Shown in pieces: positions 30,746-39,289 of a DNA stretch of 64,000 nt; the stretch's first letter is position 1; each line of letters starts with the position of its first letter. Location: assembly GCA_026131555.1 (NCBI GenBank), contig JAMXJH010000001.1, positions 411,463-475,462 of the forward strand, given 5' to 3'. A program made the position numbers and the translations under genes. Below the pieces are notes generated by a model. It had not been told where the DNA came from, did no database searches, and saw nothing but the letters and a program-made list of their open reading frames with translations. Origin of the DNA: Aerococcaceae bacterium NML190073. GTDB lineage: Bacteria > Bacillota > Bacilli > Lactobacillales > Aerococcaceae.

Positions 30746-31759
30746 ATGAAAAAATTGGTGAAGTTATGTTTAGCGTTGTTTTTAATTTTGAGTGCTATGC
30801 CACTGAATGCTCATGCACAATCCGATTCATCCTCTATTATTGTTAATGATTTGGTTGGCGAAGTTCGATTCATACCAAAAACACAAAACTTAATGAAAAT
30901 TAGTTTGGTTAATAATTCTGACGGTACAGTGCACAAAGTACTATATTATTTAACACCTAACACTTCTGATGTGTCACTCAGTCAAATTAAAGAAGATTTA
31001 TCTTCTCAAAATATCGAACTTGATATGATGAATATGTCAATTGCAGAGGTGGATAGTGAAATTAAAGAGTATAAAACTAACTTAGGTCTGTTTACTAAGC
31101 AATTGGTATCAGTGAATATCCCATTAACGAATCCTGATGCAGTCCCCGTTGTTGGAGAAACTGGATTAGAGTTATCAAGTGTGACAGAATTACCAGTGTT
31201 ACCTTCTATTTCTGATGGCGAAATTATCATAAGTATTAATTTTAAAGATGAAAGCGGCACTAAGCTACATGCTGAGCACTTTTTAGTATACTATGATCAC
31301 AATACAGATTTATTGACAATGGCTTCTGATAAATTCCAAGATAAGTTTCCGGAATATATCGTTGATGTAAATCATGCTTACCAATCTAAGCCAATCAGCA
31401 CTGAAATGCAAAATTTTGCAACCGATCAAGGCGAAATTAAAGCATTTTCTATGGAAATGACCGTTCCGGTTAAACAAAAATTGATGGATCAAGCAGAATC
31501 TCTATCAGAACAGTCAACCTCAGAAAGTGTAACGCAATCTTCGGTGAGCAAAAGTAAAACTGAAGAATCTATTAGCCAATTATCGGTAAATAAAACTAAA
31601 TCAACAGAGTCTTCAACATCTACTGTCCAATCAACTAAAAAGAATCTTCCTTCAACAGGTGAAAACATGCCATTGAGTATCGTAATGATTGCCGGGTTGG
31701 CAATTATATTAAGTGCGTTACTTATGGTAACAACATTGGCTAAAAAGGTTAAGAAATAA
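30746..31759 (+). CDS. LPXTG-anchored surface protein, unknown function
   Basis: A 337-residue cell-wall protein. The signal peptide is MKKLVKLCLALFLILSAMPLNAHA, with cleavage likely after Ala24. A beta-rich ectodomain (about 30-245) shows no family I recognise. A Ser/Thr/Lys-rich stalk (about 247-297) follows, then the sortase signal LPSTG at 301-305, a hydrophobic helix and the tail KKVKK. It would be covalently linked to peptidoglycan by sortase A. It sits between the pheromone locus and an ABC exporter and ends at a strong terminator. Control by the pheromone system is possible but not shown. Confidence 0.85.
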   Translation: MKKLVKLCLALFLILSAMPLNAHAQSDSSSIIVNDLVGEVRFIPKTQNLMKISLVNNSDGTVHKVLYYLTPNTSDVSLSQIKEDLSSQNIELDMMNMSIAEVDSEIKEYKTNLGLFTKQLVSVNIPLTNPDAVPVVGETGLELSSVTELPVLPSISDGEIIISINFKDESGTKLHAEHFLVYYDHNTDLLTMASDKFQDKFPEYIVDVNHAYQSKPISTEMQNFATDQGEIKAFSMEMTVPVKQKLMDQAESLSEQSTSESVTQSSVSKSKTEESISQLSVNKTKSTESSTSTVQSTKKNLPSTGENMPLSIVMIAGLAIILSALLMVTTLAKKVKK

Positions 31760-31824
31760 AGAGCGTATAGCAATTATCCATACAATTATTTCTCATTTGT
31801 GTTGGTAAGCTAAATATACATTCA

Positions 31825-31866
31825 AACGTAATATCGTTCCTTAGAAAGGAATGGTATTGCGTTTTT
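31825..31866 (+). terminator. Terminator after the LPXTG gene
   Basis: An imperfect 16-18 bp stem (AACGTAATA... with ...TATTGCGTT, loop AGAA) followed by T6, ending about 55 bp before the ABC permease start. Confidence 0.85.
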
Positions 31867-31923
31867 TAATGTTAACATTTATTTTATATGATATAATTAT
31901 AAGAAAAATGAGGAGGCGATGAG

Positions 31924-34443
31924 ATGCATCATTTAACTTTTGAATGGAAAAAGCTGGGAAAACCTTTCTTTTGCTTAATTATTGTATTAGCGCCGGTATT
32001 TTTATTAAGTATGAATTATGTATATCGGTCAAATCAGCCTTTTGATTATCAAGAATATGAGAAACGCCAAGCAAATATTTTTCAAATGGACGTATTAAAT
32101 CGTTTGACAAGCTATGATTATTTAACAAATCCTCCGGCAGATTCCGTAATAGAACCGGTTGAATTGAATGAAACGCAACAACAAAACTACGCATTGTTGA
32201 AAGAAGCGGAACAGGCAAGATTCAATTATAGTGTCGGTGCATTTCATCAAGATTGGAAAAAAGTAAATCAATCGAAATTGAACATGTATCATAAACTAGT
32301 AGAATTGATTGATAATGGGGAACCGATTGCTCTAATGGGAAAAGAGAAACTTCTACGGACCATTCCGCAAATAGAATGGTTAGTGGAACATCAGATTGAC
32401 TACTTAGATGTTGATAAAACAACGGAAAGCGGCTTTTTGCTATTGGAATCTTTACCAATTTTTTTGAGCATTTTTGCTATGTTTATGTTTATTATTTTAT
32501 TTGGGTTACCTATTTTTACCGATTTGGAAAGTAAACAGATTCGTTTATTGAAAGTTCTTCCGATGTCATTTATCAGGGTGATTGGCTATAAATTATTAAT
32601 TTTCCTAGCTTTAATTGGCATATATCTCCTATCTATATTTGGTACAACTTTATTATTTCACGGACTATTCGACCGTATTCCAATAATTGCTCAACTTTCT
32701 TATCCTGTTGCTACAACAGCAACTGGGATGGTATTTTCTCGTCCTTTATGGGAAGTTCTTTTATTTGAAGTGGTTTATTTTAGTGTTTTGTTGTTACTCT
32801 TATTGTCACTCGTATTATTAGTGAATCGTTTGTTCCGCAACCAGCTGTTTTCAGCGATTTTGGTAACGTTTATCGTAACAATTGGTGCGTTAATTAGCAG
32901 TGTGAATGGCGGATATGTTCCTTGGAATCTCTTCAGTTGGTTTAATATTGAAGCCTTTATTTTATTTAGTTCTGACCGTACATTGTTGATTGGTTTAGGA
33001 ATAGCTCTTTTCATATTAGTTAATTTAATTGTTTTACTTTATGCAACAGGTGATGTTCGACGTAAAAGTCGCACACATTCACCGATTCCTTTTTCAAAAA
33101 TATCATTTACTCGTTTTGAATGGCTAAAAATTAAGCGAAATCATCAACTACTTTATAGCATCATCCTATTATTTGTGAGTATCAGTTATTTGACAGCAAG
33201 TCAATGGCAGTGGCGTGTACAATCTCAAATTGAGACTTCAAATAAGCTAATAGAAGAAATTGACAACAGTAAACACTACCTGGAATTTCTCGAAACCTTA
33301 AAAAAGGGGGGAGAAATTGATCCCATTAGAGACGAGGTGATTATAGAATTATCTGACAAGATTGAACAGTTGGAGAAAGTACATCAAGATTTACGAACAG
33401 GTCAATATGATAGTCTATCGCAACAAGAAGTACACAAAGTCACAGACCACTATGAGAGTTTTACAGGTCAACACAAGGATACTATCAGTCCGAGTGTTCA
33501 AAGTTTTGTTGCAGATGCTGCTATCAATTATCAATTAGTATTGTGGAAACAACATCATCATGTCGACTATGTGTTTCCGGGTGCTTTTTATCGAACATTA
33601 TATACGCCCGGCTTTGATAATACTTATAAAAAGAATAGTGATTCTGACAAATCTGCATATAAAATGACTCCTGAAGAATATAATCAATACATGACGCTTT
33701 ACACGGATAAACACACACATCTCAGTGGCTTAAACTTAATGGTAGAATGGTTAAATCAATACTACTATTTGTTAATTGTATTATTGCTTATGTTGTTTTA
33801 CGGTATTAGTTATGTAAAGGAATGGGATAGTCATAATCCGACTATGCATTTGTTATTAGTCCAACCGACTCGAATTTGGCAAATTTGGTTGCATAAAATG
33901 TCTGCAACTTTCTCACACATACTATTATTAGTAGGTGTCGGTATGGTTCTGATGTTTGGAGTAGGCACATTATTGAATGGTATCGGCAATTGGAATTTTC
34001 CTTATGTGGAATATATTGCAAAAATTGTTGGCAATGCTGCGCCGGAGGGAACTTTTTTGGTGACGCCATATGAATTTTATTATTATCGTTTCGCACCTTT
34101 GTGGGAGTATTTGTTGAAAGGTATAGTATTATTAATCTCAATACTGTGGATGATTAACCAATTGATGTTTTGTTTATCCAGTTTTATTAAGGCGAAATGG
34201 CATGTTTTATTAGCAACTTTTAGCGTAATAATAATTGGTATAAGTACAACTATTGCTGTTCCTGAGAGTTGGCGACAGTTTGTGCCGTTTACTTACATTG
34301 ATATCCCAAATGTACTGAATGGAACGATTGCTACGCAATATAATTTAATGTACTTGAATGCAATGACAGGAAGCATCATTCAGTTTGGAACGGGAGTACT
34401 GTTTACATGGATTGGATGGCGCAAAGTGAGGAGGTCAAACTAA
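31924..34443 (+). CDS. Large ABC-2-type transporter permease (fused double unit)
   Basis: An 839-residue membrane protein with two similar halves. Each starts with a short segment (LTFEWKKLGKPFF at the N-terminus; FTRFEWLKIKRNHQLLY near 395) and one hydrophobic helix, then a long extracytoplasmic loop, then about five to six helices. This suggests two ABC-2 permease subunits fused in one chain. Its stop is directly followed by the ATPase gene. The substrate is unknown; lipids, peptides or antibiotics are typical for the class. GAGGAGG supports the start. Confidence 0.85.
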   Translation: MHHLTFEWKKLGKPFFCLIIVLAPVFLLSMNYVYRSNQPFDYQEYEKRQANIFQMDVLNRLTSYDYLTNPPADSVIEPVELNETQQQNYALLKEAEQARFNYSVGAFHQDWKKVNQSKLNMYHKLVELIDNGEPIALMGKEKLLRTIPQIEWLVEHQIDYLDVDKTTESGFLLLESLPIFLSIFAMFMFIILFGLPIFTDLESKQIRLLKVLPMSFIRVIGYKLLIFLALIGIYLLSIFGTTLLFHGLFDRIPIIAQLSYPVATTATGMVFSRPLWEVLLFEVVYFSVLLLLLLSLVLLVNRLFRNQLFSAILVTFIVTIGALISSVNGGYVPWNLFSWFNIEAFILFSSDRTLLIGLGIALFILVNLIVLLYATGDVRRKSRTHSPIPFSKISFTRFEWLKIKRNHQLLYSIILLFVSISYLTASQWQWRVQSQIETSNKLIEEIDNSKHYLEFLETLKKGGEIDPIRDEVIIELSDKIEQLEKVHQDLRTGQYDSLSQQEVHKVTDHYESFTGQHKDTISPSVQSFVADAAINYQLVLWKQHHHVDYVFPGAFYRTLYTPGFDNTYKKNSDSDKSAYKMTPEEYNQYMTLYTDKHTHLSGLNLMVEWLNQYYYLLIVLLLMLFYGISYVKEWDSHNPTMHLLLVQPTRIWQIWLHKMSATFSHILLLVGVGMVLMFGVGTLLNGIGNWNFPYVEYIAKIVGNAAPEGTFLVTPYEFYYYRFAPLWEYLLKGIVLLISILWMINQLMFCLSSFIKAKWHVLLATFSVIIIGISTTIAVPESWRQFVPFTYIDIPNVLNGTIATQYNLMYLNAMTGSIIQFGTGVLFTWIGWRKVRRSN

Positions 34444-34444
34444 T

Positions 34445-35293
34445 ATGATTGAAGTAAAACAACTAACAAAATATTTCGGCAAGCAATGTGTCTTAAATCA
34501 AATTAATTTCAGTATTGAAAGTGGTTCGGCAATCGGTTTAGTTGCACCAAACGGTTCAGGCAAGACCACTTTAATGTCAATTATGATGGGAATTCTTACC
34601 GCCAATGCAGGAACTGTAACAATGAATCAACTCTCGAACACAACACAAGGGTTCTATCGTCAGGTAGGGTTTATGCAAGATAATAGTATTCTTTATCCGC
34701 ATTTAACCGGCTATGACCATTTATCTTTTGTAGCTAAAGTACATGGTTTATCGTCGGAAACAATTCAAACAATTTCTGAACGTGTAGGCAATGCACCTTT
34801 TCTTCATAAAAAAGTGGAAGAATATTCACTCGGAATGAAACAACAATTATTATTTGCTATTGCGACGATTCATCAACCGCAAATTTTATTATTAGATGAG
34901 CCGTTCAATGGCTTGGATCCAACGAATGTTATCAAAATTCGTCAATTAATTTTGGAGATGAATCGTGAGAAAGGCGTTACAATCTTCATGTCGTCACATA
35001 ATTTAGATGAAATAGACCGCATTGTATCACGCATTTTTTTCTTGAAGGATAGTCAATTGATTGAGCGTGATATGACTCATTTACAAACAAAATATTATTG
35101 CATCAGCTTGCAAAAAAATTGGGGAGTTGCCGATTTATTTGTAGAAGTATTGAATGATCGACAACTCATTGTAACGGAATCTCAACTAGATGCTACTTTG
35201 AGAGCGATTCATCAATCCGGCAATGGGGTTTGCGCGATTGACCCGGTAAATATCGGCAGCGAAGCTTTATTTAAGGAAATTTATCAGCTTTAA
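34445..35293 (+). CDS. ABC transporter ATP-binding protein
   Basis: A 282-residue ATPase. Walker A is APNGSGKTT (34-42), the Q-loop is in GFMQDNSI, the signature EEYSLGMKQQ deviates slightly from LSGGQ, Walker B is QILLLDEPF and the H-loop SSHNLDEI. A C-terminal extension of about 80 residues resembles those of ABC-2 exporter ATPases. It starts 1 base after the permease stop (stop TAA, then TATG), so the two are translationally coupled and form one exporter. Confidence 0.95.
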   Translation: MIEVKQLTKYFGKQCVLNQINFSIESGSAIGLVAPNGSGKTTLMSIMMGILTANAGTVTMNQLSNTTQGFYRQVGFMQDNSILYPHLTGYDHLSFVAKVHGLSSETIQTISERVGNAPFLHKKVEEYSLGMKQQLLFAIATIHQPQILLLDEPFNGLDPTNVIKIRQLILEMNREKGVTIFMSSHNLDEIDRIVSRIFFLKDSQLIERDMTHLQTKYYCISLQKNWGVADLFVEVLNDRQLIVTESQLDATLRAIHQSGNGVCAIDPVNIGSEALFKEIYQL

Positions 35294-35303
35294 TTCATCT
35301 GAC

Positions 35304-35347
35304 TTGCAAAAAAGAAGCCTCTTCTTTATAATAGTAGTTATTACTAT
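35304..35347 (+). promoter_or_regulatory. zinT promoter with overlapping palindrome
   Basis: TTGCAA (35304-35309), a 17-bp spacer and TATAAT (35327-35332). ATAGTA (35331-35336) and TACTAT (35342-35347) form a perfect inverted repeat across the start point, a likely repressor site. It does not match the AdcR TTAACNNGTTAA consensus. Confidence 0.7.
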
Positions 35348-35371
35348 TTAATAAAAAGGAGAAGGAGTCAA

Positions 35372-36031
35372 ATGAAAAATCTTGCAGTCTTACTTGCAAC
35401 ATTTAGTTTAGCGACGACAGTTGTAATTGGTGGAGCAAACCCGGCGTTCGCTCATGGATCCCATTCCCATCATCACGAGAAAAAACCGCATCAGGAAGGG
35501 ATTTTTGAAGATGAAGAAGTGAAAGACCGTGCTTTGACGGATTGGTCGGGAGATTGGCAATCTGTGTACCCATATTTGAAGAACAACGAGCTTGATATGG
35601 TAATGCGTCATAAGGCAAATGCGGAAGATGCAAAGAAAACTTTCGAGGAGTATAAGGAGTATTACTTGAAAGGTTACGAAACGGATGTAGATCGCATTGT
35701 CATTGACGGAGAAACCGGCGAAGTGAGTTTCTATCGTGGCGATGATGTCAAAACAGCGAAGTACGAATATGTAGGGTACAAGATTCTGACTTATGAATCA
35801 GGTAAAAAGGGGGTTCGTTATCTCTTTACAGCAGTTGGAGAAACGAACGGTGCGCCGAAACACTTCCAATTCAGTGACCATGAAATTTCGCCGACGATTG
35901 CCCATCACTTCTACTTGTATTTTGGCGATGAAAGTCATGAAGAATTGCTGAAGGAATTGGAGAACTGGCCAACTTACTATCCGGCAGATTTAGATGTATA
36001 CGAGATTATCGATGAAATGATTGCTCATTAA
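35372..36031 (+). CDS. zinT: Secreted zinc-binding protein ZinT
   Basis: A 219-residue exported protein. A signal peptide ends near NPAFA, followed by a His-rich stretch (HGSHSHHHEKKPH) and the ZinT/YodA lipocalin-like domain: LTDWSGDWQSVYPYL, YYLKGYETDVDRIVIDG, and the metal-site histidines in KHFQFSDHEISPTIAHHFYLYFG. It captures zinc outside the membrane and hands it to a zinc ABC importer. In many lactobacilli this domain is fused to AdcA; here it stands alone and lacks a lipobox Cys. A palindrome overlaps its promoter, suggesting metal-responsive control. It has its own terminator. Confidence 0.93.
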   Translation: MKNLAVLLATFSLATTVVIGGANPAFAHGSHSHHHEKKPHQEGIFEDEEVKDRALTDWSGDWQSVYPYLKNNELDMVMRHKANAEDAKKTFEEYKEYYLKGYETDVDRIVIDGETGEVSFYRGDDVKTAKYEYVGYKILTYESGKKGVRYLFTAVGETNGAPKHFQFSDHEISPTIAHHFYLYFGDESHEELLKELENWPTYYPADLDVYEIIDEMIAH

Positions 36032-36050
36032 AAGTAATAAAATGATGCAA

Positions 36051-36082
36051 AAAGCACCTTCTAAATAGAAAGTGCTTTTTTT
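36051..36082 (+). terminator. Terminator after zinT
   Basis: AAAGCACCTTCT (36051-36062) pairs with AGAAAGTGCTTT (36067-36078), one mismatch, then a T run. Confidence 0.9.
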
Positions 36083-36148
36083 GTATGTAGAATTTCGGTA
36101 TAATGATGAGAAGAGATTATTTACAAGTAAAGTAATGAGGGAATTCGA

Positions 36149-36532
36149 TTGAAAAAGACATATCGTATCAAAAAAGAGTCTGAATTCCAGGCTGCTTTCA
36201 AAAAAGGAAAATCTTTTGCTAACCGCCAGTTAGTACTTTATGTGTATCCTAAACCTGAACAAGTACATTTTCGTGTAGGATTATCGGTCGGCAAAAAGAA
36301 TGGAAATGCTGTAAAACGAAATCAAATTAAGCGTTATTTACGTCAAGGGGTATATGAATTAAGTTCTGCTATTCGTCCGGATGTGGATATTCTGTTGATT
36401 GCGCGCCAAGATATTCGTGACAAAACGTTCCATCAAGTGAAACAGTCACTCATTCATGTTATGAAACTTGCGAATATTCTTGATACCACTCAACTAAATT
36501 CACTTATTGGAGGTCAGCATGAAACAAACTAA
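36149..36532 (+). CDS. rnpA: Ribonuclease P protein component
   Basis: A 127-residue protein cofactor of RNase P, which trims tRNA 5' ends. The family signature is GLSVGKKNGNAVKRNQIKRYLRQ (about 49-71), with a basic RNR-like helix. The TTG start at 36149 follows GAGGGA. It overlaps yidC by 14 bp. It normally follows rpmH directly; here the neighbour to the left is zinT. Confidence 0.96.
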   Translation: MKKTYRIKKESEFQAAFKKGKSFANRQLVLYVYPKPEQVHFRVGLSVGKKNGNAVKRNQIKRYLRQGVYELSSAIRPDVDILLIARQDIRDKTFHQVKQSLIHVMKLANILDTTQLNSLIGGQHETN

Positions 36533-37346
36533 AAAGTGGTTACATTTATTTGGTTTAGCAGTTGTTATGTTGTTTTTGACAGCTTGCGGAACGGAAGCAA
36601 TAACGAGTGAGAGTACCGGCTTATGGGATAGATATATTATCTACAATTTGAGCCAATTCATCATTTGGTTGTCGAATATTTTTGGTGGAAGCTATGCGAT
36701 AGGAATTATTATTTTCACCGTCTTAATTCGCATAATTACCGTACCTCTAACCAAAATGCAATTCGATTCGCAGCGTCAAATGCAAGAAATTCAACCGGAA
36801 ATCGATAAATTGAAAGCAAAATATCCGGGACGTGACCGCGCTTCAATGGAAGCTATGCAACGCGAACAAAGAGAGATTATGGAAGCAAATGGTGTGAATC
36901 AATTTGCCGGTTGCTTACCGGTTGCGATTCAATTACCGATTATGATGGCATTGTATCAGGCAATTGGTCGTACAGAAATCTTAAAAGAAGGACACTTCTT
37001 ATGGATGAGCTTAGGACAGATGGATCCGTTCTTTGTGTTGCCGATTGTGGCGGCGGTGCTCACTTTTGCCAATTCTTATTTCACAATGAAATCAAGCCCA
37101 TCTCAAGGCGGCGCAATGAAAACAATGACTTATGTGATGCCGGCAATGATTCTCTTGATTTCAGTCGGCTTACCGGCAGCGGTAACATTGTACTGGGTTG
37201 TATCAAATGCAGTAACACTTATTCAAACGTTTATGTTGAATAACCCGTACAAAATCATTGAGGAACGCCAAGCAAAAGCACAAGCAGAACGAGATAAACA
37301 ACGTGAATTAAAACGCGCCTTGAAGCGCGCAACTAGACGCAAATAA
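36519..37346 (+). CDS. yidC: Membrane protein insertase YidC/OxaA (lipoprotein)
   Basis: A 275-residue insertase that places proteins in the membrane alone or with Sec. Lipobox LTAC gives lipid-modified Cys23. The five-helix YidC core includes IIIFTVLIRIITVPLTKMQF with the conserved groove Arg, and ANGVNQFAGCLPVAIQLPIMM. A basic C-terminal tail (KRALKRATRRK) contacts ribosomes. The ATG at 36519 follows GGAGG at 36509-36513. It lies within rnpA-yidC-jag. Confidence 0.95.
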   Translation: MKQTKKWLHLFGLAVVMLFLTACGTEAITSESTGLWDRYIIYNLSQFIIWLSNIFGGSYAIGIIIFTVLIRIITVPLTKMQFDSQRQMQEIQPEIDKLKAKYPGRDRASMEAMQREQREIMEANGVNQFAGCLPVAIQLPIMMALYQAIGRTEILKEGHFLWMSLGQMDPFFVLPIVAAVLTFANSYFTMKSSPSQGGAMKTMTYVMPAMILLISVGLPAAVTLYWVVSNAVTLIQTFMLNNPYKIIEERQAKAQAERDKQRELKRALKRATRRK

Positions 37347-37354
37347 GGGAGGAC

Positions 37355-38188
37355 ATGACAATAATGTTGGAACATAGCGTAACAATTAAAGCAGAATCGG
37401 TTGAAAAAGCGATTCGTCTAGGATTATCTAAACTCAATTTGACGCAAGAAGAAGCGACTATCAATGTCATTAGCGAAGGTAAAAAAGGTTTATTCGGTTT
37501 CGGACGTCAAGATGCAATCGTTGAAGTGAGCGCAAATAAGAAAGCATCTTTAGCAGATTTAACAGAAGAAATTTCTGTATCGACCACTGAAGAAGCAGAA
37601 GAAATTGTGGTGGAAAAAGTTGTAGAAGAAGTCCCCGTTGAAGCCGATGTAGAAGCAACGATTGCAACGGAAGTAACAACAGAAGAAGATGAGGTAGAAT
37701 TTTCAGAAGATTCAGTGGAAGAAGAGACATCTTCCAATCAAGCTTCACTCGAGGAAATCGCTCGTTATTTAGAGCGTGTCATCAAAGCTTATGGCGCTGA
37801 CTCAACTGTTACGGTAACAAGTAAAGCACGTCAAGTTACATTCAATATTACAACTGACAAATCAGGATTAATTATCGGTAAGCATGGTAAAACAATTGAC
37901 GCATTACAAACGCTGGCACAAGTGATGGTTCATCATAATAATAACCGTCGTACAATGGTTTTAATCAATGTGGGAGATTATCGTGATCGTCGTGCCGGTG
38001 TGTTGGAACGTATTGCTGAGCGAACAGCTGCTCAAGTATTGCGTACTAAACAAGCGGTAATCCTTGATCCATTACCTGCTTATGAACGTAAACAAATTCA
38101 TGCGTATTTGAGTAAAGTGGACCATATCGAAACGCACTCGGAAGGAACGGAACCAAATCGTTATTTAGTTGTAGAGTATGTAAGTTAA
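37355..38188 (+). CDS. jag: RNA-binding protein Jag/KhpB
   Basis: A 277-residue protein with a Jag-N domain (SVTIKAESVEKAIRLGLSKL; EGKKGLFGFGR), an acidic linker rich in Glu and Val (about 65-130), a KH domain (GLIIGKHGKTIDALQTL) and R3H (ERTAAQVLRTKQAVILDPL, PAYERKQIHAYL). With KhpA it binds many mRNAs and influences cell elongation and division. ATG at 37355 is only 2 bases from AAGGGAGG, so ATG at 37364 is a credible alternative start. It ends the rnpA-yidC-jag operon; the usual mnmE is 9.3 kb further on. Confidence 0.95.
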   Translation: MTIMLEHSVTIKAESVEKAIRLGLSKLNLTQEEATINVISEGKKGLFGFGRQDAIVEVSANKKASLADLTEEISVSTTEEAEEIVVEKVVEEVPVEADVEATIATEVTTEEDEVEFSEDSVEEETSSNQASLEEIARYLERVIKAYGADSTVTVTSKARQVTFNITTDKSGLIIGKHGKTIDALQTLAQVMVHHNNNRRTMVLINVGDYRDRRAGVLERIAERTAAQVLRTKQAVILDPLPAYERKQIHAYLSKVDHIETHSEGTEPNRYLVVEYVS

Positions 38189-38209
38189 TCATGCTGTGAA
38201 TTTAGAAAA

Positions 38210-38232
38210 GCCCATGACAATTTGTCATGGGC
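38210..38232. terminator. Terminator hairpin between jag and the convergent gene
   Basis: GCCCATGACA (38210-38219) and TGTCATGGGC (38223-38232) with a 3-base loop; the T tract is weak on both sides. Confidence 0.75.
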
Positions 38233-38264
38233 TCAATTTATGCATTCTTAGATGTGGACAGCAA

Positions 38265-38948
38265 TCAAGGAATTAAATTCAAAATTTTATCTGATTGATA
38301 TTCAAGCAATTTATTAGACATCTCTGAAATTAACCGTGTAATCTTAAAATAATGCTGATCTTTGAAGTCTAAATTGAGATTAGGATTCTGCTGTTCCTTG
38401 TCAATCTTAGCAGCTTCAGTGACGAAAAAATCATGTAAACTCGTCACATAAATGCTCAATGTTTGCCATTCTTCAGTCAATTCAACATGCTTGAAAATAT
38501 ATTTGAAACGATGAATTAAAACCAGTTCATCGCGAATTTGATTGAAGTATGTTTTAATTTCCTGTTTGCGCATGCGAGAACTATTTTGAATGAATTCATT
38601 AGAAAGAGTAATAAATGTCTTATGCTTTTGTTCGAATTCTTTTATTTTATCAATATAGAACGTTAGGAGCATACGCTCTCTTTCGTTTTCTTCTTGTTTG
38701 CTGATGAATTTCTTTTGTACCTTATTTTGCAAATTGGAGGCGTAAATGACGACAATTGAACTGCATAATCCGCCGAGCAAAGCAGCTAGAAATTGGGCGC
38801 ATGTGTTCAAATAGTCCACTCTTAAAGTAGGAAAGTACATTTCCATCACGACTATCATCAACATGATGGCGGCAGTTACCGCGAAGAAGAAAGTGAGTAA
38901 AGTTGAGACATAATGTCTAGCAATCCATAATTTCATATTCTTAATCAT
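38265..38948 (-). CDS. Unrecognised membrane protein with two helices and coiled coil
   Basis: A 227-residue protein. Two transmembrane helices (about 15-38 and 46-70) are followed by a long helical cytosolic domain (KVQKKFISKQEENERERMLL and onward) of coiled-coil character. I do not recognise the family. It is alone on the minus strand between jag and the trehalose operon, convergent with jag. There are no enzymatic motifs. Confidence 0.6.
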   Translation of the reverse strand: MIKNMKLWIARHYVSTLLTFFFAVTAAIMLMIVVMEMYFPTLRVDYLNTCAQFLAALLGGLCSSIVVIYASNLQNKVQKKFISKQEENERERMLLTFYIDKIKEFEQKHKTFITLSNEFIQNSSRMRKQEIKTYFNQIRDELVLIHRFKYIFKHVELTEEWQTLSIYVTSLHDFFVTEAAKIDKEQQNPNLNLDFKDQHYFKITRLISEMSNKLLEYQSDKILNLIP

Positions 38949-39205
38949 TGTTTATTCATCTCCAAAATATTAATGAGGTTGCCCAATAAAGCTAAGACAT
39001 ACACTTTGCGTCTTATCTTTATTACACAACCATCAGGGTGTTTCTCTATTATGAATGTAAAGGCAAGTAAAAATTTAATGAGTAAAAGATATTATTATGT
39101 TTCACATAAATTCGATTATATATTATCAGGTATTGTTTGTAAAACATATTTGTTAGAGAAAAAAATTTTTTTTTGCATATGGAGAAGGTTATCCGTAAAA
39201 ATTAC

Positions 39206-39260
39206 TTGTTTTTTTAATGAAAGCGTTATACAATAAAGTTGTTAGTAGTTGTATAGACAA
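39206..39260 (+). promoter_or_regulatory. treP promoter with cre-like site and TreR operator
   Basis: TTGTTT (39206-39211), a 17-bp spacer and TACAAT (39229-39234). TGAAAGCGTTATAC (39218-39231) is a near-consensus cre overlapping the -10 box. TTGTATAGACAA (39249-39260) matches the TreR operator TTGTATATACAA at 11 of 12 positions. The remaining part of 38949-39289 shows no credible gene. Confidence 0.75.
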
Positions 39261-39289
39261 AAAATAAAAAAGAGAGAGAGGAACCTCAC

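Noticed and set aside
38973..39236. 87-codon frame before treP
   Set aside because: No ribosome-binding site, and it covers the treP promoter, cre and TreR operator; unlikely to be translated.
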